NCBI RefSeq assembly: GCF_008329525.1
Contig: NZ_NPKQ01000003.1
Location: forward strand, 434,001-498,000
DNA length: 64,000 nt
Reading direction: 5' to 3'
From: Tardiphaga sp. P9-11
Lineage (GTDB): Bacteria; Pseudomonadota; Alphaproteobacteria; Rhizobiales; Xanthobacteraceae
Shown here: positions 17,292 to 26,873 of the stretch, piece by piece
Numbering within the stretch: position 1 is the first letter of the stretch
Layout: each line of letters begins with the position of its first letter
Translations under genes and position numbers: made by a program
Notes under the pieces: model-generated
What the model saw: only the letters and a program-made list of their open reading frames with translations
Database searches by the model: none
Told to the model about the DNA's origin: nothing

Positions 17292-19319
17292 TCAGGACTT
17301 GTGACAGCAGGAGCTGGTGGCGGTTCCCGCCGCACCATTGGTGCTCAGCACACTGCGGCCGTTGCGCTCCGGCGCGATATCCTGCGCCGGATTGGCCGCG
17401 AAGAAGCCGTTCGGCTTCAGCATGAAGCCGGCATATTCCACCGGCATCACCGGGAAGTCCTCGGGTTTGCAGACATGGGTGTGACCGAATGAGTGCCAGA
17501 GCACGATGTCGGTGTTCTCGATGTTGCGGTTCTGCTCGATGTAGCGCGGCAGGCCGTCGCCGCCGGCATGGACGTTCGGATAATCGCCGCTCGCATATTT
17601 CTCGGCGGGATCGTAGGCCGTGACCCAGACATGCCTGGTGGCGAAGCCGCCACGCTTGCGCACGAAGCTGCCCTCCTGCGCCAGCATCAGCGGGCTCGGC
17701 ATCACGGAGAGTTTGTAGCCCGTGGGATTGCCGACACTGTTTCTACTATTCGGATTGGTGACCTTCCAGTAGCGACCACTTTGGCCGTCGGCGATCGCTG
17801 CGGCGTCGCGCTCGCGCGACAGTGTGCGGCTCTTGAGATCGAATGCGTTGCCATGGGGATTGTCGGTGCCCCACGGACGCTGCGCGAATTCATGTTCGGT
17901 CACGGTGTTGCCGCCACCGTCGAGATCCATATGCATGCGGACATTGAAGAAGTGCTGGTGGGTGGGGCCGCCCAAATTCTCGTCGACCATGCCGCCCCAA
18001 GCATATTTCTGGCCGGGTGCGACTGCCGCCGTCTGGATGATGCCGGTGAGCTTGGCCTCGAGCTGAATCGTGCCGTCCTGGTAGAGGTACCAGTAGAAGC
18101 CGTAGTCGTAGTTTCCAACCGTGGCAAAGAAGCTGATGACGAGACGGCGCGAACGGCGCACTTCGAACAAGCCATTGCGGAACTCGTAGTGCTTCCAGAG
18201 GATGCCGTAATCCTCTTCATGCATGCAGACCGCATTCTTCATCGTAAACGGCTTGCCCTGCTCATCCGCCGCCGGGATGTCGAAATAATGGATGTTGCCA
18301 AGGCAGTCGCAGCCCAGCTCCAGCGCATTGGCCAGCATGCCGAGACCATATTCGCCGGCATCGAAGGCCGACTTCCAGTAATGGTTGGCGGTAGGATCGG
18401 CGTAAGGCACCACCATCTCGGTGACGCTTGCGCGGTGGATGATAGAGCGCTTCCTGTCACCATCCTGATAAGCGAGCTGGTTCAGCACTAGCCCCTCGCG
18501 TGGCGTGAAGCCGACGCGAAAACTCCACTTCTGCCACTCGACATTCCAGCCATCGACCTTGAAGCTCGGGCCTTCCGGCTGCTCGATGTTCAGCGGCTTG
18601 ATGTCGGTACGTGGATTAGCGTTCTCATGGGCGCCGTAATTGCGCTTCTTCTTCGGAATCGGGATGACGACCTCGTCATCGAGCAGATCGACCACCTTCT
18701 GATGGATCAGATCGACGACGGCGACGACCCCCTCGACCGGATGCGCATAGGCATTGTCCTTGATGTCCTCGCGGAAAAACGTGACGGCACGCACGATGCG
18801 GCGGCCACGCTCGAAATCGCGGTCGAAAAAGCCCGACGAGAACGGATCGACCTGTGCCATCTCCATATCCTTGTCGGACATGCCGCGACGGCGCATGGCA
18901 TTGCGCCAGCCCTCATCGGACTTGACGATCTGCTCGCACAGCATGAATTCACCGATCATCACCGGCGGTTGACCGTAAGGCGCTTCGGAATTCGGCAGCA
19001 ACTTGGTATCGACGATCTTGCTGGCCGTGAGATCGACGATGTACTCGGTCGATGCGCCGGTCTCTGAGTCCAGCACGACGATGAAGGCGAGCCGCGGAAG
19101 CGGCGTGCCACCGGCATAGGCGCGCAGATCGGCCTTGCTCGGCTCCTCCAGCCGCACGATGGGAAAGCGGGCCCGCGCCGACAGTTTGGCATCTCTCTTT
19201 ACGAGATCGCAGGCCGTACCGATTTCATCCAGCGACAGTGGATTGAGCGGATGGAACGGCTCTGGCGCAACCGTTGGCTGAACGGTCGCATCGCTCTCGA
19301 TCTTGGTCATGACCGTCAT
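17292..19319 (-). CDS. tynA: copper-containing primary amine oxidase (TPQ enzyme)
   Basis: 675 residues. The N2/N3 domains precede the catalytic super-barrel with catalytic-base region AFDAGEYGLGMLANAL, the cofactor motif FFATVGNYDYGFYW in which Tyr404 should become topaquinone, and copper ligands in THQHFFNVRMH (HxH) and WHSFGHTHVCKPEDFPVMP. It oxidises primary amines to aldehyde, ammonia and hydrogen peroxide; tyramine, phenethylamine or histamine are usual. No signal peptide is visible, so it is probably cytoplasmic like Arthrobacter enzymes. Unusual C-terminus SSCCHKS. CAGGAG precedes ATG 19319. It lies between the peptide ABC genes and GGT. Confidence 0.94.
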   Translation of the reverse strand: MTVMTKIESDATVQPTVAPEPFHPLNPLSLDEIGTACDLVKRDAKLSARARFPIVRLEEPSKADLRAYAGGTPLPRLAFIVVLDSETGASTEYIVDLTASKIVDTKLLPNSEAPYGQPPVMIGEFMLCEQIVKSDEGWRNAMRRRGMSDKDMEMAQVDPFSSGFFDRDFERGRRIVRAVTFFREDIKDNAYAHPVEGVVAVVDLIHQKVVDLLDDEVVIPIPKKKRNYGAHENANPRTDIKPLNIEQPEGPSFKVDGWNVEWQKWSFRVGFTPREGLVLNQLAYQDGDRKRSIIHRASVTEMVVPYADPTANHYWKSAFDAGEYGLGMLANALELGCDCLGNIHYFDIPAADEQGKPFTMKNAVCMHEEDYGILWKHYEFRNGLFEVRRSRRLVISFFATVGNYDYGFYWYLYQDGTIQLEAKLTGIIQTAAVAPGQKYAWGGMVDENLGGPTHQHFFNVRMHMDLDGGGNTVTEHEFAQRPWGTDNPHGNAFDLKSRTLSRERDAAAIADGQSGRYWKVTNPNSRNSVGNPTGYKLSVMPSPLMLAQEGSFVRKRGGFATRHVWVTAYDPAEKYASGDYPNVHAGGDGLPRYIEQNRNIENTDIVLWHSFGHTHVCKPEDFPVMPVEYAGFMLKPNGFFAANPAQDIAPERNGRSVLSTNGAAGTATSSCCHKS

Positions 19320-19383
19320 AGGCAGAACTCCTGAAGGCGCTTGGCGCGGCGAGGGATTAGAAGGCGTCGAGGATTAAGGGCGC

Positions 19384-20994
19384 TCATTGCAGGCGCTCGC
19401 GACCGGGAGCCGCCGAAAACAAGGCCTTTGTGTAGGGATGCTGTGGATTGTCGAAGATATCGGCGGTCGGACCGCTTTCAACGATTTCGCCGGATTTCAT
19501 CACCATAATGCGGTCGCAGAGTTCGCCGGCGACGCGGAGATCATGGGTGATGAACAGCATCGCGAGGCCGAGCCGGCTGCGCAGGTCGGCGAACAGTCTC
19601 AGCACCTGGGCCTGAACGGTGACGTCGAGCGCCGAGACGGCTTCGTCGGCAATCAGTATCTGCGGCTCGGAGGCCAGTGCACGCGCGATGCAGATACGCT
19701 GGCGCTGACCGCCCGAAAATTCATGCGGAAAACGATCGAGGATCTGCGTGTCCATGCCAACGAGCTCCAGCAAGGTCGCGACCTTGGCGCGCGCCGCTTC
19801 GGGCGTCGCACCGAAATTGACGACGCCTTCGATCAGGGACTGCCCGACCGACAGGCGCGGATTGAGCGACCGATACGGATCCTGGAATACGACCTGAACG
19901 TAGCGGCGATGTGGACGCAGCGTCTCGTTCGACACCCGGGCGATATCGGTGCCGAGCAGGCTGATCTCGCCCGAGGTCGGCTTCATGAGGCGCGACACGC
20001 AACGCGCCAATGTCGACTTGCCGGAACCGGACTCACCGACCACGCCAAGAATTTCACCGCGGCCCAAAGTGAATGCGGCCTCCTTGACGGCTTGTGTCAC
20101 CCTGCCCCGGCCGAGGAAGCCGCGATGACCATAGGTCATCTTCAGTGCTTTCACTTCCAGCAACGTTGGCGACGGTTCACGAATCTCGGCGGACTTGCGA
20201 ATGCCTTTGGGCACGGAATCGATCAGCAGGCGTGTGTAAGGTTGCGCGGGATTCTTCAGAACGGTATCGGCGCTCCCGCTCTCGACGACGACGCCCTTCT
20301 GCATCACCACGACTTGATCGGCGATATCGGCGACGACGCCGAAATCGTGGGTAATGAACAGCACGCCGATATTCTTGCGCTTCACCAGATCCTTGATCAG
20401 GACCAGAATCTGCTTCTGCGTGGTGACGTCGAGCGCGGTGGTCGGCTCGTCCGCGATCAGCAGGATCGGCTCCAGCAGCATCGCCATCGCGATCATCACG
20501 CGCTGGCGCTGACCGCCAGAGAGCTGATGCGGGTAGGCGTGCATCATCTGCGCGGCGTTCGGCAGCAGCATGTCTTCCAGCGCCGCAAGAACCCGCTTGT
20601 CGACCTCGGCCTTGGGATGCCGCTTTTCGGAATGCCATTCGATCAGCTCCGCAAGCTGCTCACGCACAGTCATCACCGGATTGAGCGCCGTCATCGGCTC
20701 CTGAAAGATCATCCCGATGCGGCTGCCACGTAGTTCGCGCATCCGATCGTCCGTAGCCGCGATGAGCTCTTCACCGAGCAGCTTGATCGAGCCGGCGACA
20801 GGCTTCAACCCTTGCGGCAGAAGCGCCATTACACTGAAAGCTGTCACTGATTTGCCGGAGCCGGATTCACCGACGACGCAGACGATCTGCCCGCGCGGCA
20901 CGGTGACATTGATATCTCGGACGATACGCCGCCCATCGGCATCATGCGTCAGCCCGACGGTGAGACCCGCAACTTCCAGGACGGCCTCGCTCAT
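19384..20994 (-). CDS. peptide-type ABC transporter, two fused ATP-binding domains
   Basis: 536 residues with two complete nucleotide-binding domains, like a fusion of DppD and DppF (GsiA/YejF layout). N-half: GESGSGKSVTAF, LSGGQRQRVMIAMA, ILLIADEPTTALDVT. C-half: GESGSGKSTLARC, FSGGQRQRICIARA, ILIADEAVSALDVT; note alanine in place of proline in the second Walker B extension (DEA). Each half ends with the oligopeptide-type C-terminal motif (NPAQPYTRLLI, NPQHPYTKALF). It powers the permease pair upstream. Start overlaps the preceding permease by 4 bases (20991-20994). Confidence 0.92.
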   Translation of the reverse strand: MSEAVLEVAGLTVGLTHDADGRRIVRDINVTVPRGQIVCVVGESGSGKSVTAFSVMALLPQGLKPVAGSIKLLGEELIAATDDRMRELRGSRIGMIFQEPMTALNPVMTVREQLAELIEWHSEKRHPKAEVDKRVLAALEDMLLPNAAQMMHAYPHQLSGGQRQRVMIAMAMLLEPILLIADEPTTALDVTTQKQILVLIKDLVKRKNIGVLFITHDFGVVADIADQVVVMQKGVVVESGSADTVLKNPAQPYTRLLIDSVPKGIRKSAEIREPSPTLLEVKALKMTYGHRGFLGRGRVTQAVKEAAFTLGRGEILGVVGESGSGKSTLARCVSRLMKPTSGEISLLGTDIARVSNETLRPHRRYVQVVFQDPYRSLNPRLSVGQSLIEGVVNFGATPEAARAKVATLLELVGMDTQILDRFPHEFSGGQRQRICIARALASEPQILIADEAVSALDVTVQAQVLRLFADLRSRLGLAMLFITHDLRVAGELCDRIMVMKSGEIVESGPTADIFDNPQHPYTKALFSAAPGRERLQ

Positions 20995-21881
20995 TTGACG
21001 CCTCCCACCGAACGCGCCAGACGGGGATCGAGCATGTCACGCAGGCCGTCGCCGAGCCGATTGATGCCGAGCACGGTGAGTGCAATGCAGATACCGGGGA
21101 ACAGCATCAGGCCGGGCCTGATCTGAAAATACAGCCGTGCATCGGCCATCATGTTACCCCAGCTCGGAAACTCGTCGGGCATGCCGATGCCGAGGAAAGA
21201 CAGCGAAGCCTCGATCAGGATCGCGGACGAGGCGATATAGGTCGCCTGCACGATGAGCGGGGCAAGAATATTGGGAACGATATGCCTGATAACCAGCACC
21301 GGCAGTCGCGTGCCCATACTGACGGCGGCCTCGACATAGGCCTCCTCGCGCACCGTGAGCACCACGCTGCGCACCATCCGGGCGACGCGGGGAATTTCAG
21401 GAATAGCGATGGCGACGCAGATGGTGACGAGATTGGCGCCGAGCCCGCCGATCAGCGCGATGGCCAGCAGAATCGCCGGGATCGCCATCATGCCATCCAT
21501 CATGCGCATCAGTATATTGTCGATCCAGCGCACCATGCCGGCGATCAGCCCGAGCGCACTGCCGGCGATAACTGCGATAACGGCTACCACCGCGCCGACG
21601 ATCAGCGACACGCGGCTTCCATAGATCAGCCGGCTCCAGATATCGCGGCCGAGATTGTCGGTGCCGAGCCAGTTCACCGCACTCGGCGGACGCAGCCGCA
21701 ACCGCGGCTTGAGCGCCGACGGATCCACTGTCCACATTACGCTCGCGAAGATCGCGACCAGCGCGAGCAGCGCGAGAACGCCGAGGCCGAACAAGATCGT
21801 CCGGTTACGCAGCAGCTTGCGGACGAAGGTCCGGGCGCCGACGGATGAGGATGCCGGCGCGATGACAGTTGTGGCGGTCAT
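20991..21881 (-). CDS. peptide-type ABC transporter permease (DppC-like)
   Basis: 296 residues. N-terminal OppC-N segment (RKLLRNRTILFGLGVLALLA), then the domain with LGTDNLGRDIWSRLIYGSRV, typical of the DppC/OppC subunit. EAA loop EAAVSMGTRLPVLVIRHIVPN and C-terminal LGIGMPDEFPSWGNMMADAR. Inner membrane. Translationally coupled to both neighbours by 4-base overlaps at 20991 and 21878. Confidence 0.92.
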   Translation of the reverse strand: MTATTVIAPASSSVGARTFVRKLLRNRTILFGLGVLALLALVAIFASVMWTVDPSALKPRLRLRPPSAVNWLGTDNLGRDIWSRLIYGSRVSLIVGAVVAVIAVIAGSALGLIAGMVRWIDNILMRMMDGMMAIPAILLAIALIGGLGANLVTICVAIAIPEIPRVARMVRSVVLTVREEAYVEAAVSMGTRLPVLVIRHIVPNILAPLIVQATYIASSAILIEASLSFLGIGMPDEFPSWGNMMADARLYFQIRPGLMLFPGICIALTVLGINRLGDGLRDMLDPRLARSVGGVK

Positions 21882-22828
21882 TGCGCGCTGATCCTCGGGT
21901 CGAAGAATGAGTAACTGATATCGACCAGGAGATTGATCGCCACATAGGCGCCGCCGAACACCATGATGATGCCCTGGATCACCGGATAGTCACGGGCCAG
22001 AACGGAATCCACCGTGAGACGGCCGAGACCGGGCAGATTGAACACGCTCTCGGTGACGACCACGCCACCGATCAGCAACGCAACGCCGATGCCGATGATG
22101 GAGACGATCGGCACCGCGGCATTGCGCAGAGCATGTTTGAACACGACGATACGCTCTGGCAAACCCTTGGCGCGGGCGGTACGGACGAAATCCTCGTTCA
22201 AGACTTCGAGAAGGCTGGTACGCGTCACTCGGGCAATTAGCGCGACATAAACGAGGCTGAGCGTCAGCGTCGGCAGCGTCAGATGCCAGAGGAACCGGCC
22301 GATGCCCTCGGACAGCGATGCATAGCCCTGCACCGGGAACAGGCCGAGCTGCATCGACAGCAGATAGATCCAGAAATAGCCGATGGCGAAGGTCGGCACG
22401 GCGAAGCCGGTCACCGAGGTCCACATGGCGAAACGATCGAGCCAGCCGCCGCGACGCCACGCCGCAAGCACACCGATCGGCACGCCGACAAGCACGGAGA
22501 AAATGATGGTGGTGAGCGAGACGGCAAGTGTCGGACCGACGCGCTGGACAATCTGCGTTGAGACCGGCTGATTGGAGACGATTGACGTCCCCAGATCGCC
22601 CTGCAGCAGCCGCCACAGCCAGTGCAGGAACTGCACCGGCAAGGGCTGGTCGAGGCCGAGCCGCGCGCGGATCGCCGCGATGGCCGCCGGATCGGCATTG
22701 TCGCCCGCGAGCTGCGCCACGGGATCTCCGGACGAGAACCGCAGCAGCAGGAACGCGATCAGCGCGACCACCGCCAATACGGGGACGACCGACACGGACC
22801 GCTTCAGGAGGACGCCGGCGACTGCCAT
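21878..22828 (-). CDS. peptide-type ABC transporter permease (DppB-like)
   Basis: 316 residues. DppB/OppB subunit with the usual periplasmic loop (RFSSGDPVAQLAGDNADPAA, ARLGLDQPLPVQFLHWL), GTSIVSNQPV and the EAA loop RTARAKGLPERIVVFKHALR, ending LVDISYSFFDPRI. It pairs with the DppC-like protein. It starts 4 bases after the stop of the binding-protein gene. Confidence 0.92.
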   Translation of the reverse strand: MAVAGVLLKRSVSVVPVLAVVALIAFLLLRFSSGDPVAQLAGDNADPAAIAAIRARLGLDQPLPVQFLHWLWRLLQGDLGTSIVSNQPVSTQIVQRVGPTLAVSLTTIIFSVLVGVPIGVLAAWRRGGWLDRFAMWTSVTGFAVPTFAIGYFWIYLLSMQLGLFPVQGYASLSEGIGRFLWHLTLPTLTLSLVYVALIARVTRTSLLEVLNEDFVRTARAKGLPERIVVFKHALRNAAVPIVSIIGIGVALLIGGVVVTESVFNLPGLGRLTVDSVLARDYPVIQGIIMVFGGAYVAINLLVDISYSFFDPRISAQ

Positions 22829-22832
22829 GAGC

Positions 22833-24425
22833 CTACGCCGTCTTCTCGACGTTCCAGAACAACGGCGCCGGCGCCTTCACGATATCCTTGAGCGCCTTGC
22901 TGTGCGACACCGGCTGCCGGAACTGGCCACCCGGAATATGCGTCATCACATCATAAGCGCGCTTCTGGATCGCCTCAGCGACGGTCTTCTGCGCATCGGC
23001 CGACGGCTCCAGCGCGAATGTATTGCGCAGACCCTCGACCTCCGTGTCCTCCGGCCAGCCAAAGAAGCCACCGGCCTTGCCGCGGGTATCGAGCAGCGTA
23101 TTGGCGAGCGGGTTCATCAACTCTGTCGTGGTGGTCACCCAGTGGGTCATCGACCAGCCGCCGTTCGCGGTCGAATCCTGCTTGACGCGGCGCGCGAGCA
23201 GTGAGCCCCAATCCATAGTCTGGACCTCAACATTCATGCCGATGGCGCGGAGCTTCTGCGCGGTGACGGTGCTGGAGCCGGACAGCAGCGGCGAGTCCGT
23301 CGCCTGCAACATGACGACCTTCTCCCCCTTGTAACCGCCCTTCTTCAGGAGGTCCTTGGCGCGTGCAATATCCGGCTTGGTGTTCCAGCCAACCTCGCTC
23401 GCCAACGGCGTGGTCACGCCGAACATCGCAGCCGATGTCTGATAGTATTCGGGATTGCCGACCTGAGCATCCAGCCAATCGGTCTGGTCGCTCGCATACA
23501 TCACCGCCTGACGGATTTCCGGGCGGTTAAACGGCTCGCTCTGCCAGTTCATCCGGCACACCGACATGAAGCCGAGCGGATTGTAGTCGGCAACTACGAC
23601 ATCCTTCGCCGCGGCGAGCGACGGCAGGATGTCGTGCGGTGCAGCTTCGAGAAAATCGATCTCCTTGTTAATCAGCGCATTTGCCGCCGTCTGGAAGTCC
23701 GGCATGCTGATCCATTCATAGCGGTCGATCTTGACGATCTTGCCGCCAGCGAGGCCATCGGACGGCTCGTCGCGCGAGACGTAATCCGCGTTGCGCTCAT
23801 AGACGGCACGGTTGCCCGGGCGAAACTCCGACGCGATGAAGCGGAACGGGCCAGAGCCAACAAACTCGGTGACCGGCTGATCCGGCGCCTGCGCGGCGAG
23901 GCGCGCCGGCATGATGAAAGGCATGATGCTCGACGGCTTGGCCAGCGTCTGCAGCACCTGACCGTAAGGTGACTTCAACACCAGCTGGAAAGTGCGCTCA
24001 TCTATCGGCTTCAACTCCGCGACGAAACTCATCATGCGCGAGCCCATGGTGTCGCGCTTGGCCCAGCGTTGCAGGGACGGGATGACGTCAGCCGACGTCA
24101 CTGGCGCACCATCGTGAAACTTCAGGCCGGAACGCAGCTTGAACGTATAGGTCAGTTTATCGGCGGAAGCTTCATAGGCCTCCACCATCTGCGGCCGGAT
24201 CTGGAATTTTGTGTCTGTCGAAAACAGTGTGTCATAGATGTTCAGGCCGTGGTTACGCCCGGTCCATGCGGTGTTGATCAGTGGATCGGTGGCGCGTAGC
24301 GGCGCATGCATCACGGCGCGAATGACCTTGCTTGATTGCGCGCGCGCGATACGCGGCATCATGCCTGCGGCAAGACCGGCGGCGCCGGCCTTAAGCAACG
24401 AACGACGACTGAAATCATTGAACAT
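22833..24425 (-). CDS. peptide-type ABC transporter substrate-binding protein, Tat signal
   Basis: 530 residues, SBP family 5 (DppA/OppA cluster C fold). The N-terminus has a twin-arginine signal, SRRSLLKAGAAGLAAGM, cleaved near ARAQ, so the protein should be exported folded. Fold markers are FKLRSGLKFHDGAPVTSADV and FVGSGPFRFIASEFRPG. Start ATG 24425 (MFNDFSRR) is chosen because the upstream ORF residues lack a signal. Ligands of this family range from peptides to opines and glutathione. The gene partners suggest an amine- or gamma-glutamyl-bearing ligand (inference). Confidence 0.92.
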   Translation of the reverse strand: MFNDFSRRSLLKAGAAGLAAGMMPRIARAQSSKVIRAVMHAPLRATDPLINTAWTGRNHGLNIYDTLFSTDTKFQIRPQMVEAYEASADKLTYTFKLRSGLKFHDGAPVTSADVIPSLQRWAKRDTMGSRMMSFVAELKPIDERTFQLVLKSPYGQVLQTLAKPSSIMPFIMPARLAAQAPDQPVTEFVGSGPFRFIASEFRPGNRAVYERNADYVSRDEPSDGLAGGKIVKIDRYEWISMPDFQTAANALINKEIDFLEAAPHDILPSLAAAKDVVVADYNPLGFMSVCRMNWQSEPFNRPEIRQAVMYASDQTDWLDAQVGNPEYYQTSAAMFGVTTPLASEVGWNTKPDIARAKDLLKKGGYKGEKVVMLQATDSPLLSGSSTVTAQKLRAIGMNVEVQTMDWGSLLARRVKQDSTANGGWSMTHWVTTTTELMNPLANTLLDTRGKAGGFFGWPEDTEVEGLRNTFALEPSADAQKTVAEAIQKRAYDVMTHIPGGQFRQPVSHSKALKDIVKAPAPLFWNVEKTA

Positions 24426-24460
24426 GGTGGTCTCCAGGCAATGAGCGTAGTGCGAAAATG

Positions 24461-25660
24461 TCAGATGAAAGATTTGGACAGCGCTTCGCCGATGCCGCGG
24501 AAGGCCGCGAGCCAACGATGATCAATCGGGATATCCATCGGATTGGGCTGCGAGGCGACCTTGACGATCACCGTGTCGGTGGTGGGATCGATATAAATCC
24601 ACTGGCCATGGATGCCGACGGCGGCCAGATCGAGACGCGCGGGATCGACGGTGTACCAGCAGGCGCGATAACGGCCGCTCGGGAAAACGAAAGCGAGATC
24701 GCCATTCGCAAAGGCCCGCGTATCGCCATTGAGATGGATGTCGTCGATCCAGCTGCCGGGTACAACCTGCGTGCCATTGACCAGACCGCGATTGCGGATC
24801 ATCTCGCCGAACCGGCCGAGATCGCGCAACGTCGCACAGATGCCGCCTGCGGAACGCGACGCGCCGTGTGTATCGAGCGTGATATAGGCATCGTCTTCCG
24901 CCCCCATCGGCGCCCAGATATATTCTGAGAGAATCTGCGCATAGGGCTTACCGCAGGCCTTCTCATAAACCCAACCCAGCACGTCGGTATTGGTCGATAC
25001 ATAGTGAAATACCTTGCCATGAGGCCCTCCACTCGGCCGCAGCGTCGCAAGGAAGCTGCGCTGATCACCCTGCGCGGTGCCGTTCGGCAGCACGTCCCAG
25101 CCATTACAGAGGCGATATTTGACGACGTCGCCTTCAGGATCATCGTAATCCTCTTCGAACTTGATCGCGACTGTCATGTCGAGCAGATTGCGAACCGTGC
25201 AGCCGCCATAGACCGACGAGGCCATTTCCGGAACGTAGTGGGTGATCGGCTTGTCAACATCGAGCAAGCCGCGCTCGACGAGAATCCCGCCCAGCGTGCC
25301 ACAGATCGACTTGCTCACCGAACAGACGAGATGCGGCGTATGCGGCGTCATGCCCTCGCCGTACCATTCACTGACGATCTTGCCGCGTTGCATCACAAGC
25401 AATCCATCGGCGTAAGTCTGCGCCAGCGTTTCGGCGAGGGTCGTCCGCTTTCCGTCGGCAACAAAGGCTACTGCGCTCAAATCGCAGACTGAAGAGGTAA
25501 GCGCGCTCGGCGTCGATGACCGCCGAATATCCGCCGTCGGCAGCACCTGCCGCGTATTGCGGAAGCTCCACTGGCTGTGGGGGTATTTCCGCCAGTTGAA
25601 ACGGGTCACCAGCGCTTCAGCCGAAGGCGGCGCACCCTTCATGACGTCACTTGGCTTCAT
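24461..25660 (-). CDS. serine hydrolase, beta-lactamase/6-aminohexanoate-dimer-hydrolase (NylB) type
   Basis: 399 residues from ATG 25660 with a GAGG site. Class-C beta-lactamase fold: SxxK nucleophile S114-V-S-K117 (LVCSVSKSICG), the tyrosine motif HYVSTNTDVLGWVYEK, closely like NylB, and GIHGQWIYIDP near the C-terminus. No signal peptide is seen, so it is probably cytoplasmic. The family hydrolyses short linear amides, D-peptides or esters. It is the first gene of the eight-gene operon, 35 bases upstream of the binding protein. It may cut the amide bond of the imported compound to release an amine for the oxidase. Confidence 0.88.
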   Translation of the reverse strand: MKPSDVMKGAPPSAEALVTRFNWRKYPHSQWSFRNTRQVLPTADIRRSSTPSALTSSVCDLSAVAFVADGKRTTLAETLAQTYADGLLVMQRGKIVSEWYGEGMTPHTPHLVCSVSKSICGTLGGILVERGLLDVDKPITHYVPEMASSVYGGCTVRNLLDMTVAIKFEEDYDDPEGDVVKYRLCNGWDVLPNGTAQGDQRSFLATLRPSGGPHGKVFHYVSTNTDVLGWVYEKACGKPYAQILSEYIWAPMGAEDDAYITLDTHGASRSAGGICATLRDLGRFGEMIRNRGLVNGTQVVPGSWIDDIHLNGDTRAFANGDLAFVFPSGRYRACWYTVDPARLDLAAVGIHGQWIYIDPTTDTVIVKVASQPNPMDIPIDHRWLAAFRGIGEALSKSFI

Positions 25661-25865
25661 CTCGACCTCGCATGGCACCGCAACATGATGGCGAACCACC
25701 TTGCAGGCAGTTCGGATGCGGGATCATCTGCGGAGGTCGGTTCGGCCGTTATCAAGAATCGGCAATTCTTCCGAAAATCAGCACATGCCTTTCCGGCGGG
25801 ACTGGCATAGGCTTTGCTTAGATTGACGTCTGCACACTGATTGAACGGCCAAGAGTGGATCCGGC

Positions 25866-26873
25866 ATGTTGTTGTCTCCTGATGTCTCCGCTGGTGGAAG
25901 CGCCGGAATAGCTGAGAATTCCTGGCTATTCGACGCTGCGAGCGATGATGTCGATACCCATTGCGCCAATCTCGGCCGCTGGCGGTTGGACTACGATCAG
26001 ATCAGTTGCGGCGCTTTTCGCGGCACTTTCACCGAAGTGCGCCTGCCCGGACTTCAGGTGTTCAGGGAAACCACGAGCCAGAAAGTGCGCCAATACGGAC
26101 TGCTCGGCTCCGACAGCTTCGGCATTGCGCTACCGTGGAATACCCAGACCGACATCAATTTCAACGGCGCCTGCATGTCGCCGGGCAACGTCATCACGTG
26201 CTTCGATGCAGAAGTCGACATGTGCACGCCGCCGGAATTCGAGTTGCGCGGCGTCGTGATGGACGCGGCGCTGATGGAAAAGACACTGGCTGCCTTGCAG
26301 ATCGAACTGCCCGACGGTCTCTGGCATCAGCTAAGGGAATTGAAGACGGACCCCAGCGCTATCGACCGCGTTCGGCAGTTGCTGGCCTGCGTGCACCAGA
26401 TCGTCGAGCAGACACCGCAAATTCTCGATGATGTCGACGCACGTCAGCATCTCGAAGACAATCTGCTCACCGAAGTCATCGACCTGTTGCCGACGCTCCA
26501 GCCCTGCGACGACCTGCGAGGCGGCAATGCGCGCAAGCGTCTGGTCGAGCGCGCCTGCACCCTGATGCTCGCGCGGCCGGACGAGCCGATGTCGATCCTC
26601 GATGTCTGCAAGGGCGTCGGCGCCAGCCGCCGCAAGCTGAACTACTGTTTTCAGGACGTGCTCGGCAGCAATCCAATCCATTATTTACGTGCAGTCCGGC
26701 TCAACCGCGTGCGCCGCGAACTCAAGCAATGCATCGACGAGCAGATCGGTGTGTACGATATCGCGGTGAAGTGGGGCTTCTGGCACTTCAGCCAGTTCTC
26801 GCTCGACTACAAGCGCCACTTTGCGGAACTGCCGTCCGAAACCTTGCGCCGGGCGCGGATGCTTCACTCCTAG
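25866..26873 (+). CDS. AraC-family transcriptional regulator (EutR-like)
   Basis: 335 residues. The C-terminal double helix-turn-helix covers about residues 220-330 (SILDVCKGVGASRRKLNYCF, IGVYDIAVKWGFWHFSQFS, YKRHFAELPSETLRR), with a poorly conserved N-terminal sensor. The layout resembles EutR and other amine-responsive AraC proteins. It is divergent from the serine hydrolase gene (205-base gap), so it probably activates the 25660-15378 operon in response to its substrate. Its stop shares a CTAG palindrome with the convergent next gene. Confidence 0.88.
   Translation: MLLSPDVSAGGSAGIAENSWLFDAASDDVDTHCANLGRWRLDYDQISCGAFRGTFTEVRLPGLQVFRETTSQKVRQYGLLGSDSFGIALPWNTQTDINFNGACMSPGNVITCFDAEVDMCTPPEFELRGVVMDAALMEKTLAALQIELPDGLWHQLRELKTDPSAIDRVRQLLACVHQIVEQTPQILDDVDARQHLEDNLLTEVIDLLPTLQPCDDLRGGNARKRLVERACTLMLARPDEPMSILDVCKGVGASRRKLNYCFQDVLGSNPIHYLRAVRLNRVRRELKQCIDEQIGVYDIAVKWGFWHFSQFSLDYKRHFAELPSETLRRARMLHS

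Noticed and set aside
19387-20733. 448-codon plus-strand ORF
   Set aside because: Antisense to the fused ATPase with intact Walker and signature motifs; the translation is His/Arg/Gln-rich and unlike a real protein.
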